Below are positions 1 to 7,744 of a DNA stretch of 15,137 nt, piece after piece. The DNA is taken from assembly GCA_947071955.1 (NCBI GenBank), contig CAMTGL010000021.1, forward strand, positions 1 through 15,137. Direction: 5' to 3'. The stretch's first letter is position 1, and every line of letters begins with the position of its first letter. Under the pieces are notes generated by a model. It saw only the letters and a list, made by a program, of their open reading frames with translations, ran no database searches and had not been told where the DNA came from. Origin of the DNA: an uncultured Plesiomonas sp. GTDB taxonomy: Bacteria > Pseudomonadota > Gammaproteobacteria > Enterobacterales > CAMTGL01. Both the position numbers and the translations under genes were made by a program.

Positions 1-12
1 TTGCCGTGTCAG

Positions 13-49
13 TGGGGTCGCATTATAGGGAGTTTTTCGTTTGGTGCAA
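13..49 (-). promoter_or_regulatory. rRNA operon P1-type promoter, firing leftward out of the window
   Basis: On the minus strand there is a -35 element TTGCAC (49-44), a 16-base spacer ending in AACTCCC, and a perfect -10 TATAAT (27-22). A GC-rich discriminator GCGACCCC follows, then ACTGACACGG from base 13. The CTCCC-TATAAT-GCG core, the 16-base spacer and the CACTGACACGG start region are those of E. coli rrn P1 promoters as I recall them, which places the start at the A at 13. Upstream, 52-95 is AT-rich with runs of T and A, as expected for an UP element. rrn P1 promoters are controlled by growth rate, ppGpp/DksA and Fis. The rRNA genes themselves would lie beyond the left edge and are not seen. 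Confidence 0.85.
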
Positions 50-175
50 GGGGTTTTTCAACAAAAAAACACTGAAATGATGATAAATAATTAATGCTTA
101 AGTTAAGCACGTGATACCAACAATTAACCCACAGGATTTGCAAAGCTCTCTGTGGATAACTCTGTTTTTACCAAT

Positions 176-215
176 AAAAAAGCCACCACTATATTCAGTT
201 TATAGGGTGGCTTTT
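176..215 (-). terminator. Strong intrinsic terminator, probably ending the glyA transcript
   Basis: AAAAGCCACC (178-187) pairs with GGTGGCTTTT (206-215). The stem extends inward through CTATA/TATAG with one bulged A. Read leftward the stem is followed by six T residues (181-176) and ATTGG, a good Rho-independent terminator. Read rightward it has only four T, so it may work weakly both ways. It lies about 170 bases past the glyA stop and shields the rrn promoter from glyA readthrough. The long 3' UTR (216-384) holds smaller dyads at 260-278 and 291-350. Confidence 0.8.
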
Positions 216-384
216 CGTTACGTTACCTTTGCTGACATCATCTATCCGCAATCTTAATCATCAAAGAAGCGCTTTGATTGCGCGAGTGGTTCTATATAGA
301 TATATAGATAACTCTTTTATATAGAGAGAGGGATTTTCTCGCTTTCTATAATAGTAATAGGCGATATCTGCAGATAACGGTCAG

Positions 385-1638
385 TTATGCATATACTGGG
401 AAGCGGGCACAGATATCAAGCACCTGACCTTTAACTCGCTCAATGGTCGCTTCGTTGTTGATGTCATCAAGTACATCGCACATCCAGCCAGCCAGTTGTG
501 CGGCTTCTTCTTCTTTGAAGCCCCGACGTGAGATAGCCGGTGAGCCTATGCGAATACCGGAGGTCACAAACGGGCTGCGCGGATCATTAGGTACGCTGTT
601 TTTGTTAACGGTAATGTTGGCACGGCCCAGTGCGGCATCCGCATCTTTACCGGTGATGTCTTTATCAATCAAGTCCAACAGGAATAGGTGGTTTTCAGTG
701 CCATTAGAAACGACGTTGTAGCCACGTTGTTGGAATACGTTCACCATGGCTTGTGCATTGCGTACGATCTGGAATTGTAGTGTTTTAAATTCAGGCTCCA
801 TCGCTTCTTTAAAGGCGACGGCTTTTGCGGCAATCACATGCATCAGCGGGCCACCCTGACCGCCAGGGAAGACGGCTGAGTTAAGCTTTTTGTACAGGTC
901 TTCGTCTGCAGCAGCAGAGAGGATCAGGCCACCGCGCGGACCGGCTAAGGTTTTATGGGTGGTGGTGGTGACAACATGTGCGTGAGGCACTGGGTTTGGA
1001 TAAGCACCTGCGGCAATCAGACCGGCAACATGCGCCATGTCGACAAACAGGTATGCGCCAATGCTGTCGGCAATCTCACGTAAACGCGCCCAATCAACCA
1101 GCCGTGAATAGGCAGAGAATCCACCAATAATCATTTTTGGTTTATGCTCTTGCGCTTGACGGGCAACATCATCGTAATCAATGCGGCCATTTTCATCAAT
1201 GCCGTACGGGACGATGTTATACAGTTTACCTGAGAAGTTAACGGGTGAACCGTGCGTTAAGTGGCCACCATGCGCCAGACTCATGCCAAGTACGGTATCG
1301 CCCGGATTAAGCAGTGCCATATAAACGGCTGAGTTAGCTTGTGAGCCGGAGTGCGGCTGTACGTTGGCATAATCGGCACCGAACAGCGCTTTGGCACGAT
1401 CAATAGCCAGTTGCTCAACGATATCTACGTATTCACAACCGCCGTAATAACGCTTACTCGGGTAGCCTTCAGCATATTTGTTGGTCAGTTGAGAGCCTTG
1501 TGCCTGCATAACGCGGGGGCTGGTGTAGTTCTCTGACGCAATCAGCTCAATGTGCTCTTCCTGACGCACAACTTCCTGCTGCATGGCGTGCCATAAGTCA
1601 GCATCGTAGTCGGCAATGTTCATGTCTCGTTTTAACAT
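385..1638 (-). CDS. glyA: Serine hydroxymethyltransferase
   Basis: This cytosolic PLP enzyme interconverts serine and glycine with transfer of a one-carbon unit to tetrahydrofolate. It supplies glycine and 5,10-methylene-THF for purines, thymidylate and methionine. From the ATG at 1638 the product is 417 residues, the E. coli length, and starts MLKRDMNIADYDADLW. An ATG six bases upstream is in frame, but AGGAG sits six bases before the 1638 ATG, and homologs begin with MLKR. The PLP lysine is K229 in TTTTHKTLAGPRGG, and the folate/PLP motifs ELIASENYTSP, PHSGSQAN and DMAHVAGL are intact. It is monocistronic: the glnB terminator lies upstream and its own terminator at 176-215. A PurR-like operator at 1759-1774 suggests control by purine levels, as in E. 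coli. Confidence 0.97.
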   Translation of the reverse strand: MLKRDMNIADYDADLWHAMQQEVVRQEEHIELIASENYTSPRVMQAQGSQLTNKYAEGYPSKRYYGGCEYVDIVEQLAIDRAKALFGADYANVQPHSGSQANSAVYMALLNPGDTVLGMSLAHGGHLTHGSPVNFSGKLYNIVPYGIDENGRIDYDDVARQAQEHKPKMIIGGFSAYSRLVDWARLREIADSIGAYLFVDMAHVAGLIAAGAYPNPVPHAHVVTTTTHKTLAGPRGGLILSAAADEDLYKKLNSAVFPGGQGGPLMHVIAAKAVAFKEAMEPEFKTLQFQIVRNAQAMVNVFQQRGYNVVSNGTENHLFLLDLIDKDITGKDADAALGRANITVNKNSVPNDPRSPFVTSGIRIGSPAISRRGFKEEEAAQLAGWMCDVLDDINNEATIERVKGQVLDICARFPVYA

Positions 1639-1758
1639 CTGCATCTCCTGATAACTTGAGCTAAGTCGAGGGATAGGCTGAAAATGACGGCATACCCGTT
1701 AATCTGTATTCAGTTTAATGTTTTTAAAGTGTGATCGATAGCCCTGTTAGTAATTTTA

Positions 1759-1774
1759 AAGCAATCGTTTGCCA
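1759..1774 (-). promoter_or_regulatory. PurR-like operator upstream of glyA
   Basis: The minus strand reads TGGCAAACGATTGCTT. It fits the PurR consensus ANGCAANCGNTTNCNT at every fixed position except the first. The site overlaps a possible -35 TTGGCA (1775-1770) about 120 bases before the glyA start, so binding would block polymerase. PurR repression of glyA is established in E. coli. Operation here is inferred from the match and position. I did not find a clean -10 element or a MetR site. Confidence 0.65.
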
Positions 1775-1814
1775 AGTTTTTGTTGTGCAGGAGATTTTGG
1801 TGAGACTATCGGAA

Positions 1815-1849
1815 TAGAGAAAAGAAAACGGCGTGCTCACACGCCGTTT
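1815..1849 (-). terminator. Intrinsic terminator of glnB
   Basis: AAACGGCGTG (1826-1835) and CACGCCGTTT (1840-1849) form a perfect 10-bp stem with loop CTCA on the plus strand. Read leftward, the stem is followed by TTTTCTTTTCTCT. It begins about 20 bases after the glnB stop codon and closes the nadE-glnB transcript before the glyA promoter region. Confidence 0.9.
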
Positions 1850-1871
1850 ATAAGGATACGGGCTGTTATCT

Positions 1872-2210
1872 TTAGATGGCTTCTTCGTCTTGCTCACCGG
1901 TACGGATACGGATAACGCGCGCAACATCGTAGACAAAGATTTTGCCGTCACCAATTTTACCGGTTTGGGCGGTTTTCATGATGGTATCGACACAGGTATC
2001 AACGATATCATCAGCCACCACCATTTCAATTTTGACTTTCGGTAGGAAATCGACCATGTACTCAGCCCCCCGATACAGTTCGGTGTGCCCTTTCTGACGG
2101 CCAAAGCCTTTGACTTCGGTGACGGTCATTCCAGTGATACCGACATCGGCCAGTGCTTCACGGACATCATCGAGTTTAAATGGCTTGATGATTGCATCGA
2201 TTTTTTTCAT
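1872..2210 (-). CDS. glnB: Nitrogen regulatory protein PII
   Basis: This trimeric PII signal protein senses 2-oxoglutarate and ATP/ADP, and reports glutamine through uridylylation by GlnD. It controls the kinase NtrB and the adenylyltransferase GlnE, and thus glutamine synthetase. The product is 112 residues, the usual length, starting MKKIDAIIKPFKLDDVREAL. The T-loop GFGRQKGHTELYRGAEY carries the uridylylation tyrosine Y51, and the C-terminal DGKIFVYDVARVIRIRTGE is typical of GlnB. The start is 9 bases after the nadE stop, and its Shine-Dalgarno AAGGA overlaps that stop (TAAGGAATCACCATG), so co-transcription and translational coupling with nadE are likely. The absence of an amt gene next to it favours GlnB over GlnK. 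Confidence 0.96.
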   Translation of the reverse strand: MKKIDAIIKPFKLDDVREALADVGITGMTVTEVKGFGRQKGHTELYRGAEYMVDFLPKVKIEMVVADDIVDTCVDTIMKTAQTGKIGDGKIFVYDVARVIRIRTGEQDEEAI

Positions 2211-2219
2211 GGTGATTCC

Positions 2220-3857
2220 TTACCAGTTTTTGCGTCCAAACCCTGACGTTATCGGATAACGCCGATCTTTGCCAAAATTCCGTGTGGTAATGCGCGGGCC
2301 GACCGCTGATTGCCGACGTTTATATTCGTTGATGTCAACTAAGCGCAAAACTTTCCGCACGATGGTTTCATCAAACCCCATTGCGATTAACTCTGCAACG
2401 GATTTATCGTGTTCTACATAGGCTTGCAAGATGGCATCGAGCACGTCATAAGGCGGCAGGCTGTCTTGGTCTACCTGATCCGGTGCTAGTTCAGCGGATG
2501 GCGGACGATCAATCACGCGTTGCGGGATCACATATGAGAGGGTATTGCGATAGGCTGACAGTGCAAAGACCAGTGTTTTCGGCACGTCTTTGAGCACATC
2601 AAATCCACCCGCCATATCGCCATATAAGGTGGCATACCCTACGGCCATTTCACTTTTGTTACCGGTCGTCAGTACCAAACGGCGGCGCTTATTGGAGATA
2701 GCCATCAGCATGACACCACGACAGCGGGCTTGCAGGTTCTCTTCGGTGGTATCACGGGCTGTTCCAGCAAATAACGGGGCCAGCTGGTTCATAAAGGCAT
2801 CAAACATCGGTTCGATCGAGATGATATCAAACTCAACACCGAGAATTTCCGCTTCTTCTTTAGCATCAGCTACGCTGATATCGGCGGTATACCGGAACGG
2901 CATCATCACAGCTTGTACGTTTTCAGCGCCCAATGCATCAGCGGCAATTGCCAAGGTCAGCGCAGAGTCAATTCCGCCGGACAACCCCAGTACTGCGCCG
3001 TGAAAGGCATTTTTAGTGACATAATCTCGCACAGCCAACACCAGTGCCTGATAGGTCTGAGCCAATAGGCTGCTTGGTTGTGGCAGAGTAGGCATCGGCT
3101 GAATGTGATTATCAGTAATGATAATGTGTGCGCTGTCTTCTGCAAACGCAGCCAGATGGTGGGTCACTTCCCCCTGCTGGTTAAAGACTTTTGAGCAGCC
3201 ATCAAACACCAATTCATCTTGCCCACCCACCTGATTAACATAAATCAGGGGTAATCCTGTACGGCGGCAGTGGCCTTCGAGTAAACGCTGGCGAGTCTGT
3301 GGTTTTTCTTGATCGTACGGTGAGGCATTAATAGAGATAATCAGCTCTGCGCCTGCAGCGTGCAGTGTATCAATCGGCTGATCAAACCAGAGATCTTCAC
3401 AAATCAACAACCCGATACGGTAACCGGCAAAATCAATAATGGCGGGCTGATGACCAGCACGGAAATAGCGTTGTTCATCAAACACACCATAGTTTGGCAG
3501 CTGCTGTTTATAATAGCGGGTCAGCAGTTGGCCGTTGGAGTAGACCGATAGTGCGTTATACAGGGCATCAGCATCATGCCATGGGTGTCCTACCAGTACG
3601 GTGGTTTGGGCACATGCTTGTTGAATACGCTGGAGTTCAGTTTGTACTCGCAGCATCAGATCAGGCCGTAACAGCAGGTCTTCCGGTGGATAACCGGTTA
3701 GCGCAAGCTCAGGAAAAACCACCATATCCGCGCCGGTATTGGCATGTTCAGTGGCAGTTTGGATGATTTTGTCTGCGTTGCCTTCAATATCCCCCACCAG
3801 CATATTCAGTTGTGCGATGGCGATATTCAGTTGTTTGGTGACAGGCCCTAAATTCAT
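2220..3857 (-). CDS. nadE: Glutamine-dependent NAD+ synthetase (long form)
   Basis: It makes NAD+ from nicotinic acid adenine dinucleotide, ATP and glutamine. The product is 545 residues in two domains. The N-terminal nitrilase-type amidase (about 10-250) shows the catalytic Glu-Lys-Cys triad: E50 in VVFPELALTGYPPEDLL, K117 in YYKQQLPNYGVFDEQRYF, and C153 in GLLICEDLW. The C-terminal synthetase has the ATP-pyrophosphatase P-loop LGLSGGIDSAL (SGGIDS at 293-298), then TTGNKSEMAVGYATLYGDM and a GKDRRYPI end. Ammonia released by the first domain is channelled to the second. E. coli NadE is instead a short ammonia-dependent enzyme, so this is a different subtype. The ATG at 3857 has only a weak ribosome site, and no better start is visible. 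It lies upstream of glnB in the same operon. Upstream (3858-4015) there is a perfect dyad GTGCA-CAA-TGCAC at 3952-3964, but no clear promoter. Confidence 0.95.
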   Translation of the reverse strand: MNLGPVTKQLNIAIAQLNMLVGDIEGNADKIIQTATEHANTGADMVVFPELALTGYPPEDLLLRPDLMLRVQTELQRIQQACAQTTVLVGHPWHDADALYNALSVYSNGQLLTRYYKQQLPNYGVFDEQRYFRAGHQPAIIDFAGYRIGLLICEDLWFDQPIDTLHAAGAELIISINASPYDQEKPQTRQRLLEGHCRRTGLPLIYVNQVGGQDELVFDGCSKVFNQQGEVTHHLAAFAEDSAHIIITDNHIQPMPTLPQPSSLLAQTYQALVLAVRDYVTKNAFHGAVLGLSGGIDSALTLAIAADALGAENVQAVMMPFRYTADISVADAKEEAEILGVEFDIISIEPMFDAFMNQLAPLFAGTARDTTEENLQARCRGVMLMAISNKRRRLVLTTGNKSEMAVGYATLYGDMAGGFDVLKDVPKTLVFALSAYRNTLSYVIPQRVIDRPPSAELAPDQVDQDSLPPYDVLDAILQAYVEHDKSVAELIAMGFDETIVRKVLRLVDINEYKRRQSAVGPRITTRNFGKDRRYPITSGFGRKNW

Positions 3858-4015
3858 GGCATATCCAGCTAATCAAAAACAAAGGTCAGGCATACTTCGA
3901 GGATTGCCCCGTATGGTATGCGTTTAGGTTGTCTTCCCCGTTAAAGATAGGGTGCACAATGCACTCAACAGGGCGACAGGTCAGGTTATAAAGATGACTT
4001 AATTGTCTTTAAATT

Positions 4016-5359
4016 TTAGTTATCTTTAAAATCATTAGGGTCGAGTTCATGTCGGCCCAACAGTTTGTAAAACTCGGTACGGTTTCGCCCAGCCATGCGT
4101 GCTGCCTGTGTAACGTTACCTTTGGCGATATGCAGCAATTTGCGCAAGTAGTGCAGTTCAAAATGGCTGCGGGCATCAGCAAAGGTTGGCAGGGCGGTAT
4201 TTTCACCCTCAAGAGCTTGTTCCACTAAAGCTTCATTTATCACCGGCGCGGTGGTCAGCGCAACACACTGCTCAATAACGTTGACCAGTTGACGCACATT
4301 TCCCGGCCAACCGGCAGCCATCAGCAGTTTCATGGCCTCTTTGGAAAATGCACGAACAAACGGTTTATTACGTTCAGCCGCATGACGCAAAATATGAGCA
4401 GCCAACTGCGGGATATCATCAGCTCGTTCATTGAGTGCGGGTAATTTGAGGTTAACTACATTCAGGCGATAGTAGAGATCTTCACGAAACTCGCCCTTTT
4501 CCATCTCTTTTTGCAAATCACGGTGTGTCGCCGAGAGGATACGCACGTTAATTTCAATATCGCGGTTGCTGCCGAGCGGCCTGATCCGGCGCTCTTGCAA
4601 TACCCGCAGTAATTTGACTTGCAATGAGAGCGGCATATCGCCGATTTCATCTAAAAACAGTGTGCCACCTTCTGCAGCCTGAAAAAGCCCTTCACGCTGA
4701 CTGACTGCACCGGTAAACGCGCCTTTAGCATGGCCGAATAGTTCAGACTCCAGCAGTTGTTCTGGCAGTGCGCCGCAGTTGATGGCAATAAACGGTTGCT
4801 GTGCACGCGGGCTGGCTTTGTGAATAGCTTGTGCCAGCACCTCTTTACCGGTGCCGCTCGCGCCATTAATTAAAATACTGACATCCGATTGTGCCACCAT
4901 TTTTGCCTGTTCAAGTAGGCGCAGCATGCCGGCATTACGGGTGATCACATTTTCACGCCAGCGCTCATCACTGCTGGCCGGTGCGTGCAGGGCCAAGGCC
5001 TCATCAATGGCTTTATACAGGGCCTCTTTGTCGACCGGTTTGGTCAGAAAGCTAAATACCCCCTGACGGGTCGCCGCCACTGCATCAGGGATAGAGCCGT
5101 GTGCGGTGAGCAGGATCACTGGCATACCAGGAATGCGTTTTTGGATTTCACCGAACAGCGCCATGCCATCCATTTCATCCATCCGCAAATCACTGATCAC
5201 CAGTTCAATTTTATCGCGCTCAAGTACACGCAGGGCTTCTTGCCCGTTAATGGCAGTGCTGACCTGAAAGCCTTCACTGCTCAAACGCATACCAAGTAGA
5301 CGCAGTAAGCTGGGGTCATCATCCACCAGCAGCAGGTTGGCCGGCTTTCTCTGTGTCAT
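4016..5359 (-). CDS. glrR: Sigma54-dependent response regulator GlrR
   Basis: This regulator is phosphorylated by GlrK and activates the sigma54 promoter of the small RNA glmY. The 447 residues hold three domains. The receiver (about 7-120) has the acidic pocket D13-D15, phosphoacceptor D57 in ISDLRMDEMDG and K107 in SFLTKPVD. The AAA+ domain (about 140-375) has Walker A GASGTGKE (166-173), the sigma54-contacting GAFTGA loop (213-218), Walker B TLFLDEIGD and a RLNVVNLKLPAL region. The C-terminal Fis-type helix-turn-helix (about 405-440) includes GNVTQAARMAGRNRTEFYKLL. It is very close to E. coli GlrR (YfhA). The start ATG lies inside qseG (41-base overlap), with AAGGA 11 bases upstream. Its predicted operators are at 8281-8330, ahead of glmY. 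Confidence 0.96.
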   Translation of the reverse strand: MTQRKPANLLLVDDDPSLLRLLGMRLSSEGFQVSTAINGQEALRVLERDKIELVISDLRMDEMDGMALFGEIQKRIPGMPVILLTAHGSIPDAVAATRQGVFSFLTKPVDKEALYKAIDEALALHAPASSDERWRENVITRNAGMLRLLEQAKMVAQSDVSILINGASGTGKEVLAQAIHKASPRAQQPFIAINCGALPEQLLESELFGHAKGAFTGAVSQREGLFQAAEGGTLFLDEIGDMPLSLQVKLLRVLQERRIRPLGSNRDIEINVRILSATHRDLQKEMEKGEFREDLYYRLNVVNLKLPALNERADDIPQLAAHILRHAAERNKPFVRAFSKEAMKLLMAAGWPGNVRQLVNVIEQCVALTTAPVINEALVEQALEGENTALPTFADARSHFELHYLRKLLHIAKGNVTQAARMAGRNRTEFYKLLGRHELDPNDFKDN

Positions 5360-6173
5360 CGGGTAAGGGTTCCTTTACATCGGCCGGTCGTTTTTCAACC
5401 GGCTTATCTTCGGCTGGCTTATCTTCAACCACGCTGTTCTCGGGAGCGGTACTGTTCTCAGGTGCATTGACCGCATCGGGAGCAATGGTATCAACAGATT
5501 CTGGCTGCTTGAGTGCTTCACTCATCTCTGGCAGTACCGGTTTTACCGGTAACTGTTTACGGGTGGAGAGCTGACGCTCAATATCCATCAACCGAGAGAG
5601 TTTTTGCTCTGCATCCTTTAATTTTTGATCGAGTTCGCGCTGTTGATGTGTCGCCAGTTCAAGGTCATTTTCCAGCTGTTTTTGTTCGCGTTGAAAACGG
5701 ATCCGCTCATCTGCTGAACTTATCAGCATAACTTGTTGTTCACGCCAAATACGCACCAGTGGTAGCACAGAAAACGGAACTTGTTCGCGCAACAGGCTGA
5801 GTGTGTCGAGCGATTTACGCCGCTCAGTCAGTGTTGGTGAAGCACGCAGTGATAATAAGGTCTTTTTCAGTGTGGCATGCCAAGTCGCATGGGAAAAGTG
5901 CGCGGCAAATTCGCGCCGATCTTTGAGTGGAACTTGATCCGCACACTCAGCAACTCGCAACCAGTATGCCGCTTGCTGGATCGAAACACCGTTTTTTGTC
6001 AGCCAGATAGCCTGACAAGATTGGCGATAAAAATCGTCAACCTCTGCCGATGAGGTGATCGGCTGCATAACGCGTGCGAGCGCCTCGGTCGGCTTTCCTG
6101 CACATGCGCTCAGTAGTGGCAGCGGAATGACCAATACAACGCGTAACATCCATTTCTTTATTATGTCAGACAT
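5319..6173 (-). CDS. qseG: QseG-like outer-membrane lipoprotein of the GlrK/GlrR system
   Basis: In E. coli QseG is an outer-membrane lipoprotein that binds the periplasmic part of the kinase GlrK (QseE) and stimulates signalling. The 284-residue product has a lipoprotein signal peptide: charged KKWMLR, a hydrophobic stretch, then lipobox LSAC with the lipidated C24. A central helical domain with a probable coiled coil follows at about 165-215 (RIRFQREQKQLENDLELATH and onward). The tail after about 230 is low-complexity, rich in Pro, Glu, Lys and Asp, with repeats such as APENS and EDKP. Assignment rests mainly on its place between glrK and glrR, because this family diverges fast. Its start ATG overlaps the glrK stop (ATGTCTGA) and its end overlaps glrR by 41 bases, so all three are translationally coupled. 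Confidence 0.85.
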   Translation of the reverse strand: MSDIIKKWMLRVVLVIPLPLLSACAGKPTEALARVMQPITSSAEVDDFYRQSCQAIWLTKNGVSIQQAAYWLRVAECADQVPLKDRREFAAHFSHATWHATLKKTLLSLRASPTLTERRKSLDTLSLLREQVPFSVLPLVRIWREQQVMLISSADERIRFQREQKQLENDLELATHQQRELDQKLKDAEQKLSRLMDIERQLSTRKQLPVKPVLPEMSEALKQPESVDTIAPDAVNAPENSTAPENSVVEDKPAEDKPVEKRPADVKEPLPDDTEKAGQPAAGG

Positions 6174-7584
6174 GCTCTGGGCTTAACGGTAATTCAATAC
6201 GAAAACATACTGGTGCATAATCACTTTGCACCAAATCCAATTCACCCTGCATTCGGCGAATGCAATCACGGGCAATACTTAATCCTAAACCGCTTCCCTT
6301 TACTGCCCCTTTACGCTGGCGACTGCCTTGGTAAAACGGTTCAAAAATCATTTCCCGTTCGGCTTTCGGAATGGAGGTGCCGGTATTGGCGATATCAATT
6401 TGAATACGATGATCTTTTTGGCGGCTCTTCACCCAGATAGTACCGGATTCCCCACCGTAATACACCGCATTGGAGTAGAGGTTATCTAATACTCGTGCCA
6501 GTAATATCGGTTCAGCGACACAGGTATCAGCCTGCCAATCAAGGTAGGTGTGCATATTTTTTGCTTTTGCCGGCAGGCTATTGGCTTGAACCACCGTATC
6601 AAACAATTCGGGCAAAAAAACCTGACTTATCTGTACGGGTGTACTGGCAATCTGCCGATTATAATCGAGCAATTGCTCAATCAAGCGCTGCAAATGGCGG
6701 CTACTGGTATCTAAAATACCCACAATTTCACGCTGGGAAGCGCTCAACGGGCCCGCAATTTCATCAGCCAGCAGATCGGTACCCTCACGCATACTGGCCA
6801 ACGGCGTTTTTAACTCATGCGAGATATGCCGTAAAAACTCATGGCGCTGAGACTCCAGCCACGCCAAGCGCTCGCTCAACCACACCACTTGCTGTGCAAT
6901 TGATTTTAGCTCACGCGGGCCGCGCAGTGTTGAGATATCAGAAAGTTTCTTCCCCTCACCCAAGCGGTTGATCATACGCTGAATTGCTTTAACTGGCCCA
7001 ATAATCATGCCGGTAAACAGCAACACCAGCACTAAACTGACCACAAATACACTCAGTGCTTGCCAGCCAAAATAGCGCCCACGCTCGGCGATGGTCTGTT
7101 GCAGTTTTTCCCCACGCGAATAAATGACACTGCGGGTAGCTTCCAGCATCTGGCTATTATTATGCGCAAACTGCTCTAACAGAACCAAGGCTTCAGGCAT
7201 TAACCCTTCGTTATTACACAACGGCGTAGCAAGCTGATTCAAATTGGCACGCAGCGGAGCATAATTGTCTTTTTCAGGCAAAGCACGAGCGTGCAGTGTC
7301 AACTGGCGCAGGTATTGATCGCGCTGGTTTTGGTAGAGTTTAGCGAATGTTTTATCCCCCAATACACAGTACTGGCGATAACTGCGCTCCATCTCAAGCG
7401 CAATGTTGCTCATCATTTCAGAGCGGCGCGCATCAGCCAGTGTAGAGCGGTTTAGCAATTCGGCTTGGGCGCTTAAGTTGTCTAGCCCTCGGTATGCCTG
7501 ATACGCCAACAGCAACAGCGGCAGCAATACCAACAGAAATGCCAGTAAAACCAGTTGTCGTAACGAACGCGGGGAAAATCGCAT
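6166..7584 (-). CDS. glrK: Sensor histidine kinase GlrK (QseE)
   Basis: This inner-membrane sensor kinase phosphorylates GlrR. The 472 residues begin with transmembrane helix 1 (about 10-30), then a periplasmic domain (31-170) with C73 and C123. Helix 2 lies at about 172-195 (YFGWQALSVFVVSLVLVLLF) and leads into a HAMP linker (196-250). The dimerization/phosphotransfer helix has H256 in FLRHISHELKTPLASMREGTDLL. The ATPase domain shows the N box (RVLDNLYSNAVYYG), G1 (DIANTGTSIP), F (IFEPFYQG) and G2 (GSGLGLSIARD). It is first of the glrK-qseG-glrR operon. No strong promoter or Shine-Dalgarno is evident directly upstream, where the glmY locus and a hairpin cluster lie, so transcription may partly come from glmY. 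Both glrK and qseE are used as names for this kinase. Confidence 0.95.
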   Translation of the reverse strand: MRFSPRSLRQLVLLAFLLVLLPLLLLAYQAYRGLDNLSAQAELLNRSTLADARRSEMMSNIALEMERSYRQYCVLGDKTFAKLYQNQRDQYLRQLTLHARALPEKDNYAPLRANLNQLATPLCNNEGLMPEALVLLEQFAHNNSQMLEATRSVIYSRGEKLQQTIAERGRYFGWQALSVFVVSLVLVLLFTGMIIGPVKAIQRMINRLGEGKKLSDISTLRGPRELKSIAQQVVWLSERLAWLESQRHEFLRHISHELKTPLASMREGTDLLADEIAGPLSASQREIVGILDTSSRHLQRLIEQLLDYNRQIASTPVQISQVFLPELFDTVVQANSLPAKAKNMHTYLDWQADTCVAEPILLARVLDNLYSNAVYYGGESGTIWVKSRQKDHRIQIDIANTGTSIPKAEREMIFEPFYQGSRQRKGAVKGSGLGLSIARDCIRRMQGELDLVQSDYAPVCFRIELPLSPEHV

Positions 7585-7744
7585 AAATTCTGGGTAATCA
7601 GTTTCAGAAAGGCACTATTTTAAGATAGTTAAATGCTACCTGAGAGGCGGGGGATAAGAAAGAAACAAAGCCAGATTGTTGGAAAGAGTTGCGGCAGAGC
7701 GTCAGTTATCACATAAAACGGATATAACAGACGACAATAAACAC

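Noticed and set aside
1639..1644. Upstream in-frame ATG for glyA
   Set aside because: It lies inside the ribosome-site spacing. AGGAG is placed correctly for the ATG at 1638, and homologs start MLKR.
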